Made by a program: the position numbers and the translations under genes | Origin: Aeromonas sobria | Lineage (GTDB): Bacteria; Pseudomonadota; Gammaproteobacteria; Enterobacterales; Aeromonadaceae | Assembly: GCF_000820145.1 (NCBI RefSeq) | Contig: NZ_CDBW01000003.1 | Location: forward strand, 1 to 64,000 | Direction: 5' to 3' | Length of the DNA: 64,000 nt | The notes under the pieces: generated by a model | The model's database searches: none | Seen by the model: only the letters and a program-made list of their open reading frames with translations | Told to the model about the DNA's origin: nothing | Part shown: in pieces, positions 16,807 through 24,685 of the stretch | How positions within the stretch are numbered: position 1 is the first letter of the stretch | Layout: the number at the start of each line of letters is the position of its first letter

Positions 16807-17598
16807 ATGCACAAAGTCATTGCGTTATTAGTACTGGTGTTCAGCCTGGCTCCGAGTGCAAAGCCGCTTCGCTTTGTTGTACAACACTTTCCCCCTTACA
16901 CCTTCAGTGACAATAACAATCAGCTCACTGGCGCATATGTCGAAATGGTGGAAGCTGCCTGCAAAGAATGGCCAGACGGATGCGACATCATTCAGTTGCC
17001 CAATCTGCGCGCTCGCAAGATGCTGCAAAAAGGCTTGGTTGATGGCATGTTTCCCTTGGCCAAAAACCAAGAACGCGCTCAAGAACTCTGGTTTAGCCGT
17101 CCCCTGAGTAGGGCTGCCTGGGGATTTTTTTCCCATGCAGATAACCCACAGACAAACCTGACCTTCAACGCTCTTTCCGGTGCCCGCGTTGGCGTGACAA
17201 AAAACTCATTTAGCGAATATTTGCTGCTAAAGCTTGATGAGCAACTCCAACTAAACGGGTCCAAACCATTGCGCATCGACGGAAACGTCACTGACTCGAT
17301 GCGCAGTCTGGAAAAATTGCTGCGAAGCTCACGCTACCAGTTCTATTTTTCCAATATCGATGTAGCCCTCCACTATATGGAGCAAAGCGGTAACCACCAG
17401 CTCAAGTTATTGAAAATAAGTCACGTTGGTAACTACTACATAGCTTTCAATAAGCAGATGGTTAACCAGGAACAGCTGATGGCATTTAACAAGATCCTGG
17501 AGCGACTGGAAAAAGAAGGTGTCTTGCTTACGTGTAGAGTGCGCTGGGGAATATCATCTCCAATTAAAGATGACCATATGTCCCCCCTGTTCCACTGA
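16807..17598 (+). CDS. Periplasmic substrate-binding protein, SBP_bac_3-like, orphan
   Basis: 263 residues. A signal peptide covers 1-18 (VIALLVLVFSLAPSAK). It is followed by a type 2 periplasmic-binding fold similar to HisJ/GlnH-type proteins: LRFVVQHFPPYTF at about 20-33, GAYVEMVEAACKEW at about 42-56, and GMFPLAKNQERAQELWFSRPL at about 79-100. There is no permease or ATPase nearby. Such lone proteins in Vibrio and Aeromonas are often orphan sensors or unlinked binding subunits. The ribosome site before ATG 16807 is weak. The coding sequence is less GC-rich than its neighbours. The ligand is unknown. Confidence 0.8.
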   Translation: MHKVIALLVLVFSLAPSAKPLRFVVQHFPPYTFSDNNNQLTGAYVEMVEAACKEWPDGCDIIQLPNLRARKMLQKGLVDGMFPLAKNQERAQELWFSRPLSRAAWGFFSHADNPQTNLTFNALSGARVGVTKNSFSEYLLLKLDEQLQLNGSKPLRIDGNVTDSMRSLEKLLRSSRYQFYFSNIDVALHYMEQSGNHQLKLLKISHVGNYYIAFNKQMVNQEQLMAFNKILERLEKEGVLLTCRVRWGISSPIKDDHMSPLFH

Positions 17599-17609
17599 TA
17601 TAAAGCCCG

Positions 17610-18221
17610 TCAGGCAATCTGGTAGCGGCCCGGCTTGTGGTTGAGTGTCAACACCAGATTACAGATAACCGCCGCCACGATGGAGAGCGCCAGGATCCAG
17701 GGCTGAACCACGAAAAACGAGGCGACAACAATGGCGCAATCGAGCCCCATCTGCAGCTTGCCCGCCCGGATGCCAAAGCGATCCTGAATAAAGAGCGCCA
17801 GAATGTTGAAGCCCCCCAGACTCGACTTGTGACGGAACATGATGAGCAGCCCCATGCCAATTAGGGTACCGCCGATCAGCGCCGCATAGAGAGGCTCTAT
17901 CTTGCCGATCTGCAACACACCGTTGAGGTGATCGGTCATGTAGGAGACCGCCGCCACCGAGACAAAGGTGTTGAAGGTAAAACGTGGCCCCATCCGCAGC
18001 CATGCCAGCGCATAGAATGGCAGGTTGATGCCGAAAAACAGCAGGCCGAAGCTGATACCGGTCACCTTTTGCAGCAGCAGTGCCAGCCCGGCGGTCCCGC
18101 CGGTGAGCAGGCCAACCTGATGAAACAAAAAGATGCCAAGGGAAACAAAGCCGGCCGCCGTCAGCAGGGCCAGCACATCCTCATAAATAGGATGGGCAGT
18201 GCGAATCGAGGTGTTGTCCAT
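17610..18221 (-). CDS. YitT family inner membrane protein
   Basis: 203 residues with five to six hydrophobic helices: about 15-35, 40-65 (LTGGTAGLALLLQKVTGISFGLLFF), 70-90, 105-130 and 150-190. The GGTAGLALLL and FRHKSSLGGFNILALF stretches match the YitT (former DUF161) family. Its substrate is unknown. The gene is divergent from ugd, and a CRP-like site lies 108 bp upstream of its start. Confidence 0.85.
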   Translation of the reverse strand: MDNTSIRTAHPIYEDVLALLTAAGFVSLGIFLFHQVGLLTGGTAGLALLLQKVTGISFGLLFFGINLPFYALAWLRMGPRFTFNTFVSVAAVSYMTDHLNGVLQIGKIEPLYAALIGGTLIGMGLLIMFRHKSSLGGFNILALFIQDRFGIRAGKLQMGLDCAIVVASFFVVQPWILALSIVAAVICNLVLTLNHKPGRYQIA

Positions 18222-18328
18222 AACCTGTATCCAAGCGAAGTAAAGAGAGAGAGTGTCTGTCGCCTGCCGTTGCGGGCGGGCTGCGAGCCCTGTCCACAGG
18301 GCTTCGTTATGGGGTCCAGTCTATTTTT

Positions 18329-18344
18329 TGTGAAAAGGATCACA
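18329..18344. promoter_or_regulatory. CRP-like operator (TGTGA-N6-TCACA)
   Basis: TGTGAAAAGGATCACA has both perfect CRP half-sites with the correct 6-bp spacing and a T-rich left flank. It lies in the 245-bp divergent region, 108 bp before the yitT-like start and 123 bp before ugd. Either or both genes could be under cAMP-CRP control. A Crp/Fnr-type regulator is also encoded at 23867-24442, but its site preference is unknown. Confidence 0.65.
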
Positions 18345-18466
18345 ACAGTCGGGCTGAACGCCCCATTCTGGTGCCTGTCATCTGGCATTGACACCCGCTG
18401 CACCAAGATGCAGCATGCCGCGGTTTAAGCGCGCCATCACTCCATTTACAGCACGAGGCACTTTTC

Positions 18467-19846
18467 ATGAAGGTCACCATTTTTGGCACAGGCTATGTCG
18501 GGCTGGTGCAGGCCGCCGTTCTGGCCGAGGTGGGCCATCAGGTCTGCTGCGTGGATGTGGATGGCGAGCGGATCGCCGCCCTCAGGCTGGGGCAGATCCC
18601 CTTCTACGAGCCAGGGCTGGCCCCGCTGGTCGAGAGCCATCTGGCCAGCGGCCGCCTGAACTTTACGGTCGATCCCGCCATTGGCGTGGCACACGCCGAC
18701 CTGCTGCTGATCGCCGTGGGCACCCCGGCTGACGAGGATGGTTCAGCCGATCTGCAACATGTGCTGGCGGTGGCCGACACCATAGGCCGACTGATGAGCC
18801 GCCCCAAGCTGGTGGTGACCAAGAGCACTGTGCCGGTCGGTACCACGCAGCAAGTAAGAGAACACATTGAGCTGCAGTTGGCCGCCCGTGGGCTGCCCCT
18901 CGCCTGCGAGGTGGCGGCCAATCCCGAGTTTCTCAAAGAGGGGGCGGCGGTCAACGACTGCATGCGGCCGGATCGCATCATCATCGGCTGTGACAGCGAG
19001 CGGGCGCTTGAGCCGTTGCGCGCCCTCTACGCCCCCTTCAACCGCAATCACGACCGGATCGTGGTGATGGATCTGCGCAGCGCCGAGCTCACCAAATACG
19101 CCGCCAACGCCATGCTGGCCACCAAGATCTCCTTTATGAACGAGATGGCGGCCCTCGCCGAGCAGCTGGGTGCCGATATCGAGGCGGTGCGGCAGGGAAT
19201 GGGGGCCGATCCCCGCATCGGTTACCACTTTATCTACCCGGGCTGCGGCTACGGCGGCTCCTGCTTCCCCAAAGATATCAAGTCATTGCGCCATACCGCG
19301 GCGAGTGTCGGCTGCGACGCCCCGCTGCTGGCGGCGGTCGAGCAGGTCAACCTGCGCCAGCAACAGAAGATGGCGCAAACCCTGCTGACCCGCTTCGGCC
19401 CGGATCTGCGCGGCCGCACCTTCGCCCTGTGGGGACTGGCGTTCAAACCCGGCACCGACGACATGCGCGATGCGCCGAGCCGCCCGCTGCTGGCCGCCAT
19501 CTGGGCCGCCGGTGGCCGAGTGCAGGCCTTTGATCCCAAGGCGATGGAGCGTGCCCATGAGATTTACGGCGAGCGGCCGGACCTGCAGCTCTGCCCCACT
19601 CAGGAGGCGGCACTGGAAGGGGCCGATGCCCTGCTCATCTGCACCGAGTGGCAGGCGTTTCGCGCCCCCGATTTCCAGCAGCTGAAGGCCTTGCTCAACC
19701 AGCCAGTCATCATCGATGGCCGCAACCTCTATGATCCGCGCCAGCTCAGCGAGATCGGGTTTGACTATCACGCCATCGGGCGGCCACATCTTCCCGCCCA
19801 AAAGCAGCCAGCCAACACCAGCTGCAACCAGGAGACCCAACCATGA
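18467..19846 (+). CDS. ugd: UDP-glucose 6-dehydrogenase
   Basis: 459 residues. It oxidises UDP-glucose to UDP-glucuronate with two NAD+. The Rossmann motif is GTGYVGLVQAAVLAEVGH (7-24). TVPVGTT (121-127), NPEFLKEG (152-159) and the catalytic Cys266 in GYGGSCFPKDI are all present, as is the C-terminal NAD-binding domain (LWGLAFKPGTDDMRDAPS). ATG 18467 follows GAGGCAC. It overlaps the next gene by 4 nt, so UDP-glucuronate is handed to a coupled epimerase. Together they supply uronic acids for LPS or capsule, or for lipid A modification if other genes exist elsewhere. Confidence 0.96.
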   Translation: MKVTIFGTGYVGLVQAAVLAEVGHQVCCVDVDGERIAALRLGQIPFYEPGLAPLVESHLASGRLNFTVDPAIGVAHADLLLIAVGTPADEDGSADLQHVLAVADTIGRLMSRPKLVVTKSTVPVGTTQQVREHIELQLAARGLPLACEVAANPEFLKEGAAVNDCMRPDRIIIGCDSERALEPLRALYAPFNRNHDRIVVMDLRSAELTKYAANAMLATKISFMNEMAALAEQLGADIEAVRQGMGADPRIGYHFIYPGCGYGGSCFPKDIKSLRHTAASVGCDAPLLAAVEQVNLRQQQKMAQTLLTRFGPDLRGRTFALWGLAFKPGTDDMRDAPSRPLLAAIWAAGGRVQAFDPKAMERAHEIYGERPDLQLCPTQEAALEGADALLICTEWQAFRAPDFQQLKALLNQPVIIDGRNLYDPRQLSEIGFDYHAIGRPHLPAQKQPANTSCNQETQP

Positions 19847-20856
19847 TCTATCTGGTCACCGGCGTCGCCGGCTTTATCGGTTTTCACGTGGCCAGCCAGC
19901 TATGCGCCGCAGGTCATCGGGTGGTGGGGATCGACAACCTCAACGACTACTACGAGGTGAGTCTGAAAGAGGCACGGCTGGCCCAACTGGCCAGTTTCCC
20001 CAATTTTCACTTCGAGCGGCTGGATCTGGCGGATCGCGAAGCCATAGCGACCCTGTTTGCCAACCACGGTTTCGAGCGGGTGATCCATCTGGGGGCGCAG
20101 GCGGGGGTGCGCTACTCCATCGACAATCCGTTCGCCTATGCCGACAGCAACCTCACCGGCATGCTGACGGTACTGGAAGGGTGTCGTCACCACGGGATCC
20201 AGCACCTGATCTACGCCTCCTCCAGCTCGGTCTATGGCATGGGGGAGCAGATGCCCTACTCCACCGCACAGCAAGTGGATCACCCCATCTCCCTCTACGC
20301 CGCCACCAAGAAGAGCTGCGAGTTGATGGCTCACTCCTACTCGGCGCTCTATGGTCTGCCCACCACCGGGTTGCGCTTCTTTACCGTCTACGGCCCCTGG
20401 GGCCGCCCCGACATGGCCATCATCAAGTTCACCCGCGCCATTCTGGCGGGCGAGCCTATCGATGTGTACAACCACGGCGATCTCAGCCGCGACTTCACCT
20501 ACATAGATGACATCGTCGCGGGGATCCTCGCCGTAGCCGATCAGCTGCCCAGTGCCAATCCCCATTGGCAATCCGGAGCAAGCAACCCGGCCGAGAGCGC
20601 GGCCCCCTACCGCATCCTCAATATCGGCAACGGCCAGCCGGTACGGCTGCTCGATTTTATCGAGGCGCTGGAGGAGGCCATCGGCAAACCCGCCATCAAG
20701 CGGATGCTGCCGATGCAGGCAGGCGACATGCACGCCACTTGGGCCGACAGCGAGCCGCTGCACACCCTCACCGGTCTGCGCCCCGCCACGCCCCTCAAGC
20801 AGGGGGTTACCGAGTTCGTCCGCTGGTATCTCGACTACTACCGGCCAGCCTCCTGA
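19843..20856 (+). CDS. UDP-glucuronate 4-epimerase-like NAD-dependent epimerase
   Basis: 337 residues, extended SDR family. The NAD motif is TGVAGFIGFHVA (6-17), followed by DNLNDYYEVSLKEARL (31-46), which is typical of UDP-glucuronate 4-epimerases. The catalytic Ser region SSSSVYG and the YAATKK (YxxxK) motif are both intact. LRFFTVYGPWGRPDMA matches this subgroup closely. It is expected to convert UDP-glucuronate to UDP-galacturonate for surface polysaccharide. It is coupled to ugd by an ATGA overlap and has AGGAG upstream, which strongly supports the substrate. A UDP-glucose 4-epimerase is less likely. Confidence 0.9.
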   Translation: MIYLVTGVAGFIGFHVASQLCAAGHRVVGIDNLNDYYEVSLKEARLAQLASFPNFHFERLDLADREAIATLFANHGFERVIHLGAQAGVRYSIDNPFAYADSNLTGMLTVLEGCRHHGIQHLIYASSSSVYGMGEQMPYSTAQQVDHPISLYAATKKSCELMAHSYSALYGLPTTGLRFFTVYGPWGRPDMAIIKFTRAILAGEPIDVYNHGDLSRDFTYIDDIVAGILAVADQLPSANPHWQSGASNPAESAAPYRILNIGNGQPVRLLDFIEALEEAIGKPAIKRMLPMQAGDMHATWADSEPLHTLTGLRPATPLKQGVTEFVRWYLDYYRPAS

Positions 20857-21021
20857 CGAGATCGGGGCCGCCCAAAGAGCCGAAATGACAACGACAAGTG
20901 TGATGACACCACGGATCGGCAGTGGCGCCGCGCGATATACTCGCCTCGAGCCACCCGGGAGCGACGCCCGACACCAGGCAAGCGATTCGCAGCCACGCCC
21001 CATGACCACAAGGAGCCACCC

Positions 21022-21222
21022 ATGATCCGAACCCTGCTTTTGACCGGTGCCGCCATCGCGGCCTATGCCCTGCAACAGAGCCACTCTCTGCTTCCCCTGC
21101 TCAGCCTGCTGGCCCTGCTTTCGCTCTGGGTCGTGAGCGAAGTTGGCCAATTCTACCGTGACCTCCCCGATGCCAACACAGATGCCAACGCCGATGAGCA
21201 GGAGTATCACCACGACTTCTAA
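21022..21222 (+). CDS. Small membrane protein, unrecognised
   Basis: 66 residues. ATG is preceded by AAGGAG at ideal spacing. Residues about 4-44 are almost entirely hydrophobic (two short helices, AIAAYALQQ and LLPLLSLLALLSLWVV). They are followed by an acidic tail rich in D, N, A and E with two His. It follows the ugd-epimerase pair by 165 bp and may be a small accessory of surface-sugar synthesis, but that is inference. No family was recognised. Confidence 0.6.
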   Translation: MIRTLLLTGAAIAAYALQQSHSLLPLLSLLALLSLWVVSEVGQFYRDLPDANTDANADEQEYHHDF

Positions 21223-21377
21223 CCGGATGAAAAAGGGTGTGAAACTATCGAGATGCCGTTAGTTCCATACCATTTTGCTCTCTGAAATCCCCGGGCTATA
21301 ACAACAGGATCCACTAGGTTTGTGGCGATAACAGCCATGTTCCTCTATATCTTCTGTACTCAAACAGGAGATAACCC

Positions 21378-22229
21378 ATGCGGGACATCAGCGAAAACGG
21401 ACTGTTTTTGCTGCTTTTTTTGTCGTTGTTACTGGCAGGTACGCCGCGGGCGATGGCACAAGGCAGGGATTTCAGACAGGCCCCCAAGGCGCTGACGGCG
21501 CTCAAGCAGGGCCAGAACGCCCAACACAGCGGCAACCTGCAAAAGGCCATCGCCCTCTACTGTGTCGCCGCCAGCACCGGCAACCCTGAGGGGTATTTTC
21601 GGATCGGTCGCCTGCTCGCTACCGGCCCCGCTTCGGTACGCAGTGCCAAACTGGCCAACAGCTATCTCGCCATGGCGATGCGCCTGGGCAACCAACAGGC
21701 TGCCCGCTACTACAACGCCCGCATCGGCAATGCTCCGATGGGGGATCAGTGCGGCATCGGGATCCGTGGCGGTCAGGGTGGCTATCTGGCACAGATCCCC
21801 TCCACCCCCTTCAATGTCGACTCCTGGGTTGCCCGCCAGCCACCCGCCAAACAGAAACTGGTCTCCATGCTGCGTCACGCCGCCAAGCACCACAAAGTGG
21901 ATGCCCGGCTGGTGCTGGCGATTGCCATCGCCGAATCCAATCTCAACAGCCGCGCCGTTTCACCCAAGAATGCCCAGGGGCTGATGCAGCTCATCCCCGA
22001 AACCCAGCAGCGATTCGGCGTCACCCAGCCATTCGATCCCGCCCAGAACATCAAGGGCGGCGTCACCTATCTCAAGTGGCTGGATCGCCGCTTCGATGGC
22101 GACTGGGTGCTGATCTCGGCGGCCTACAACGCAGGGGAAAAAGCGGTGGAGCGCTATGGCGGGATCCCGCCCTATGACGAAACCCGGCAGTATGTGAAAC
22201 GGGTACTCTATTTCGCTGGCCACAAGTAA
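21378..22229 (+). CDS. Lytic transglycosylase with SLT domain
   Basis: 283 residues. An N-terminal hydrophobic signal (about 8-27, ending AMAQG) is followed by a Sel1/TPR-like stretch (about 35-115). The SLT catalytic domain lies at about 160-275: catalytic Glu in IAIAESNLN, then AVSPKNAQGLMQLIP, GGVTYL and SAAYNAGEKAVERYGGIPPYDETR. These are the standard family 1 motifs. It cleaves peptidoglycan glycan strands in the periplasm. AGGAGATAACCC precedes the start. No secretion or phage genes are adjacent, so a role in general wall turnover is more likely than a specialised one. Confidence 0.93.
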   Translation: MRDISENGLFLLLFLSLLLAGTPRAMAQGRDFRQAPKALTALKQGQNAQHSGNLQKAIALYCVAASTGNPEGYFRIGRLLATGPASVRSAKLANSYLAMAMRLGNQQAARYYNARIGNAPMGDQCGIGIRGGQGGYLAQIPSTPFNVDSWVARQPPAKQKLVSMLRHAAKHHKVDARLVLAIAIAESNLNSRAVSPKNAQGLMQLIPETQQRFGVTQPFDPAQNIKGGVTYLKWLDRRFDGDWVLISAAYNAGEKAVERYGGIPPYDETRQYVKRVLYFAGHK

Positions 22230-22358
22230 CCCTGATGCAGTTATCGCCACCGGGGGAGCCAGATAAATCGCTCTAATCACAAAATGATTAATAAATTTGC
22301 GCAATCGTTTTCCTGCAAGTAGAATCCGGCGCTTTCCCGCAGCCCTGACAGGTAAAAC

Positions 22359-23195
22359 ATGAATTTCTTTAAATCCTTGGCGTGTCTGATCGCTCTGGTG
22401 AGCGCACCGCTATTTGCCGCCAATACGCCAAACACCCCTACCGCGCCCATCCTGATCCAGGGGGCCATGGAGGTGGAAGTGGACACCATGATCGCCGCCC
22501 TGCAAGAGAAGCAGGAGCTGACTGTCGGCGCATGGACATTCTGGCAGGGCACGCTGGCGGGCTATCCGGTGATTATCTCCCGCACCGAAGTGGGTCTGGC
22601 CAATGCAGCGGCAGCCACTACGCTGGCCATCGAACGCTTCAAGCCGCGCCTCATCATCAATCAGGGCACCTCAGGCGGTCATGACCCGGCACTCCATCGC
22701 GGCGATATCGTCATCGGTACCAAGAGCTTCAACATGGGAGCTTATCGCAGTGATTTTACCTCGGCAGATCAAGGGATTGACTCGCGTAAATGGCACAACT
22801 TCGATGTGACCATGCGGCTGCGCGACAACGGCAAACTGGTAGAACACACCTCGTTTGCTGGCGACCCCGAGCTGGTTGGCCGCGCCCTGGGTATGGCTGA
22901 CCGTTATCAACACGGTCGCGTGGTGGCAGGTATCATCGGCACTGCCGACGAGTGGAACCGCCAGGTGGCGCGTATCAACTGGCTGCACCAGACCTACAAC
23001 ACCGCCACAGAGGAGATGGAAACCTCTGCTGCCGCACTGGTCGCCGAAGCCTACAAGGTCCCCTTTGTCGGGATCCGGGTGCTCTCCAACACCGATCTCC
23101 ATGGTGAGGAGTTCGATCCGAAAACGGCTATCCACTGCCAGCAATTCGTCATCGACTACACCAAGGCCCTGATCAACAGCTTTAACAAGGCTTGA
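22359..23195 (+). CDS. Exported nucleoside phosphorylase-superfamily protein (MTA/SAH nucleosidase-like)
   Basis: 278 residues. Residues 1-20 form a signal peptide ([18 protein letters not shown]), which is unusual for this normally cytoplasmic family. The PNP_UDP_1 fold follows: [16 protein letters not shown] (about 33-48), [39 protein letters not shown], and the purine/ribose-binding [23 protein letters not shown] with a downstream [12 protein letters not shown] in place of the usual SD(x)AD. It probably cleaves methylthioadenosine, S-adenosylhomocysteine or another nucleoside in the periplasm. The changed catalytic loop makes the exact substrate uncertain. It ends in a terminator. Confidence 0.85.
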   Translation: MNFFKSLACLIALVSAPLFAANTPNTPTAPILIQGAMEVEVDTMIAALQEKQELTVGAWTFWQGTLAGYPVIISRTEVGLANAAAATTLAIERFKPRLIINQGTSGGHDPALHRGDIVIGTKSFNMGAYRSDFTSADQGIDSRKWHNFDVTMRLRDNGKLVEHTSFAGDPELVGRALGMADRYQHGRVVAGIIGTADEWNRQVARINWLHQTYNTATEEMETSAAALVAEAYKVPFVGIRVLSNTDLHGEEFDPKTAIHCQQFVIDYTKALINSFNKA

Positions 23196-23204
23196 TAGTG
23201 CCAA

Positions 23205-23229
23205 AGAGGCCGCTGCAATGGCGGCCTCT
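23205..23229 (+). terminator. Terminator after the nucleosidase gene
   Basis: Stem AGAGGCCGC / GCGGCCTCT encloses a 7-nt loop and is followed by CTCTCTTG. It lies 10 bp after the stop. Confidence 0.7.
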
Positions 23230-23302
23230 CTCTCTTGCCCCCCCCCAGCCTCAACCAGACCGCCATCCTCCATACGCCTCTCAAGTCAGTCAGCAACCAT
23301 CA

Positions 23303-23809
23303 TCAACAGACAGCCACCTTGCGCCCGTAGTGGCGGTAATACCCCACCAGATTGCTGACCAGAAACAGCCCCTCCATCAGTGCCGCCACCGGTGAGCCCA
23401 CCAGCAGGTTGTTGGCCAACCAGCAGAGGGTGCCGAGCAGCATCCAGCGCCGCAGCAGACGATCATCCTGGCAGAAGGCCGCCCGGGTTTGCAGCAGACT
23501 GCCCAACAGGCCAAGCAGCGCCAGCGGCCCCTGATAGGTCGCCAGCACGGCCGCACAGGCCAACCCCATGAAAAACCACATCAAGATGCTGCGAACCAGC
23601 CAGATACTGACCAGAAAGCGCACGCTGGCCAACAGCAACAGGCTGGCGGCTGACCACTGCCCGAGCAGGGCAAAGTGACCGGCATTGAGCACGCAGGAGA
23701 GGGCCAGACAGGCCAATATCCCCCGACGATCCCGCAATTGAAAAGAGGCCAGGTCAAGCAGCAGCGCCACACTCACCACCAGTTGCGACCACAGAAACAG
23801 CGACATCAT
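23303..23809 (-). CDS. YgjV-like inner membrane protein
   Basis: 168 residues, nearly all hydrophobic with about six helices. It has the DLASFQLRDRR loop near 20-30 and a conserved C-terminal LVGSPVAALMEGLFLVSNLVGYYRHY region, which match the YgjV (Imp-YgjV) family of unknown function. ATG 23809 has GAGG six bases upstream; the GTG at 23815 two codons earlier is an alternative. It lies 57 bp downstream of the Crp/Fnr regulator in the same direction, so it may be co-transcribed with and controlled by it. Confidence 0.8.
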   Translation of the reverse strand: MMSLFLWSQLVVSVALLLDLASFQLRDRRGILACLALSCVLNAGHFALLGQWSAASLLLLASVRFLVSIWLVRSILMWFFMGLACAAVLATYQGPLALLGLLGSLLQTRAAFCQDDRLLRRWMLLGTLCWLANNLLVGSPVAALMEGLFLVSNLVGYYRHYGRKVAVC

Positions 23810-23866
23810 CCACACCTCATCCTTCGTTTGGATGGCGCAGCATGAAGTGGCAACCAGCAGACGGCA

Positions 23867-24442
23867 TTAACCCGTGTTAATGCGGCGGCGGATCCGCGAC
23901 AGGGTGACCGGGCTGATACCGATGTAGTTGGCGAGCTGCACCTGAGTGAGCCGCGCTGGCCAGTGAGGGAAGGTGTGGCAGAGCTCCCGATAGCGATCCT
24001 CGGGGGAGTGCAGCAACAAAAAAGCCTCCTTGCGCTCCTTGTAACCCAGTTGCTGGCGCAACAGGGCCATGCAGACTGGCTGCCAGGCGGGCTCATCCAG
24101 AAGGGCGAGCGGCACCCGCACCACTTGCAGTTCCGTCAGCGCCTCCAGCTGATAGCGAGCTGGCGACCCCGTGAGCCAGCTGTCATAAAGCAGGCAGAGC
24201 TCCCCTTCGAAATAGAACTCCTTGCAGCGCTCCTGGCCATCCCGGGTGTAGTGGCAGGCACGGGCGATGCCCGCTTCGATATAAAACGCCGAATCCTGCT
24301 CCGCCCCTTGCGCCAACAGCGCCTGACCGGCGTGCAACGTCAGTCGTGGCAAGCGCAGGCAGAGGGATGCGCTCAGCGCGGCATCCAATCCCATGGCACA
24401 GAGAAAGGCGGCCAGAGTGGGTGCCTGAGGGGATGGGGTCAT
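23867..24442 (-). CDS. Crp/Fnr-family transcriptional regulator
   Basis: 191 residues. The N-terminal cyclic-nucleotide-like beta-barrel (about 30-115) includes HAGQALLAQGAEQDSAFYIEAGIARACH. The C-terminal helix-turn-helix (about 160-185) is TQVQLANYIGISPVTLSRIRRRI. There is no N-terminal Cys cluster as in Fnr, and the Arg/Ser cAMP-binding residues of Crp are not obvious, so the signal is unknown. The YgjV-like gene is downstream and ettA is divergent. Confidence 0.9.
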   Translation of the reverse strand: MTPSPQAPTLAAFLCAMGLDAALSASLCLRLPRLTLHAGQALLAQGAEQDSAFYIEAGIARACHYTRDGQERCKEFYFEGELCLLYDSWLTGSPARYQLEALTELQVVRVPLALLDEPAWQPVCMALLRQQLGYKERKEAFLLLHSPEDRYRELCHTFPHWPARLTQVQLANYIGISPVTLSRIRRRINTG

Positions 24443-24547
24443 GATGGCTCCGGGGCAAAACAGCAGCCCACATCATGCCAAGATTGCACGGCTGATGCAG
24501 CAAGACGTGACCGCGGCGGCAAAGGGGAGCGCCAACCGGGCGCCACC

Positions 24548-24577
24548 TTTGCCCACCCCTGTCCATTGGTTTACAAT
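24548..24577 (+). promoter_or_regulatory. Possible sigma-70 promoter for ettA
   Basis: TTTGCC (24548-24553), an 18-bp spacer and TACAAT (24572-24577) lie 109 bp upstream of the ettA start in the divergent region. It is a moderate consensus match and unproven. Confidence 0.3.
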
Positions 24578-24685
24578 CGACGGGTTTTTTGGAACCGGGT
24601 TGACGGCGTGTCGACCTGGCCCCACCACGACATCAGTCTGTTAGTGCCAAGACATTAACCTGCTGAAAAGGAAGAGAATTAGCCA

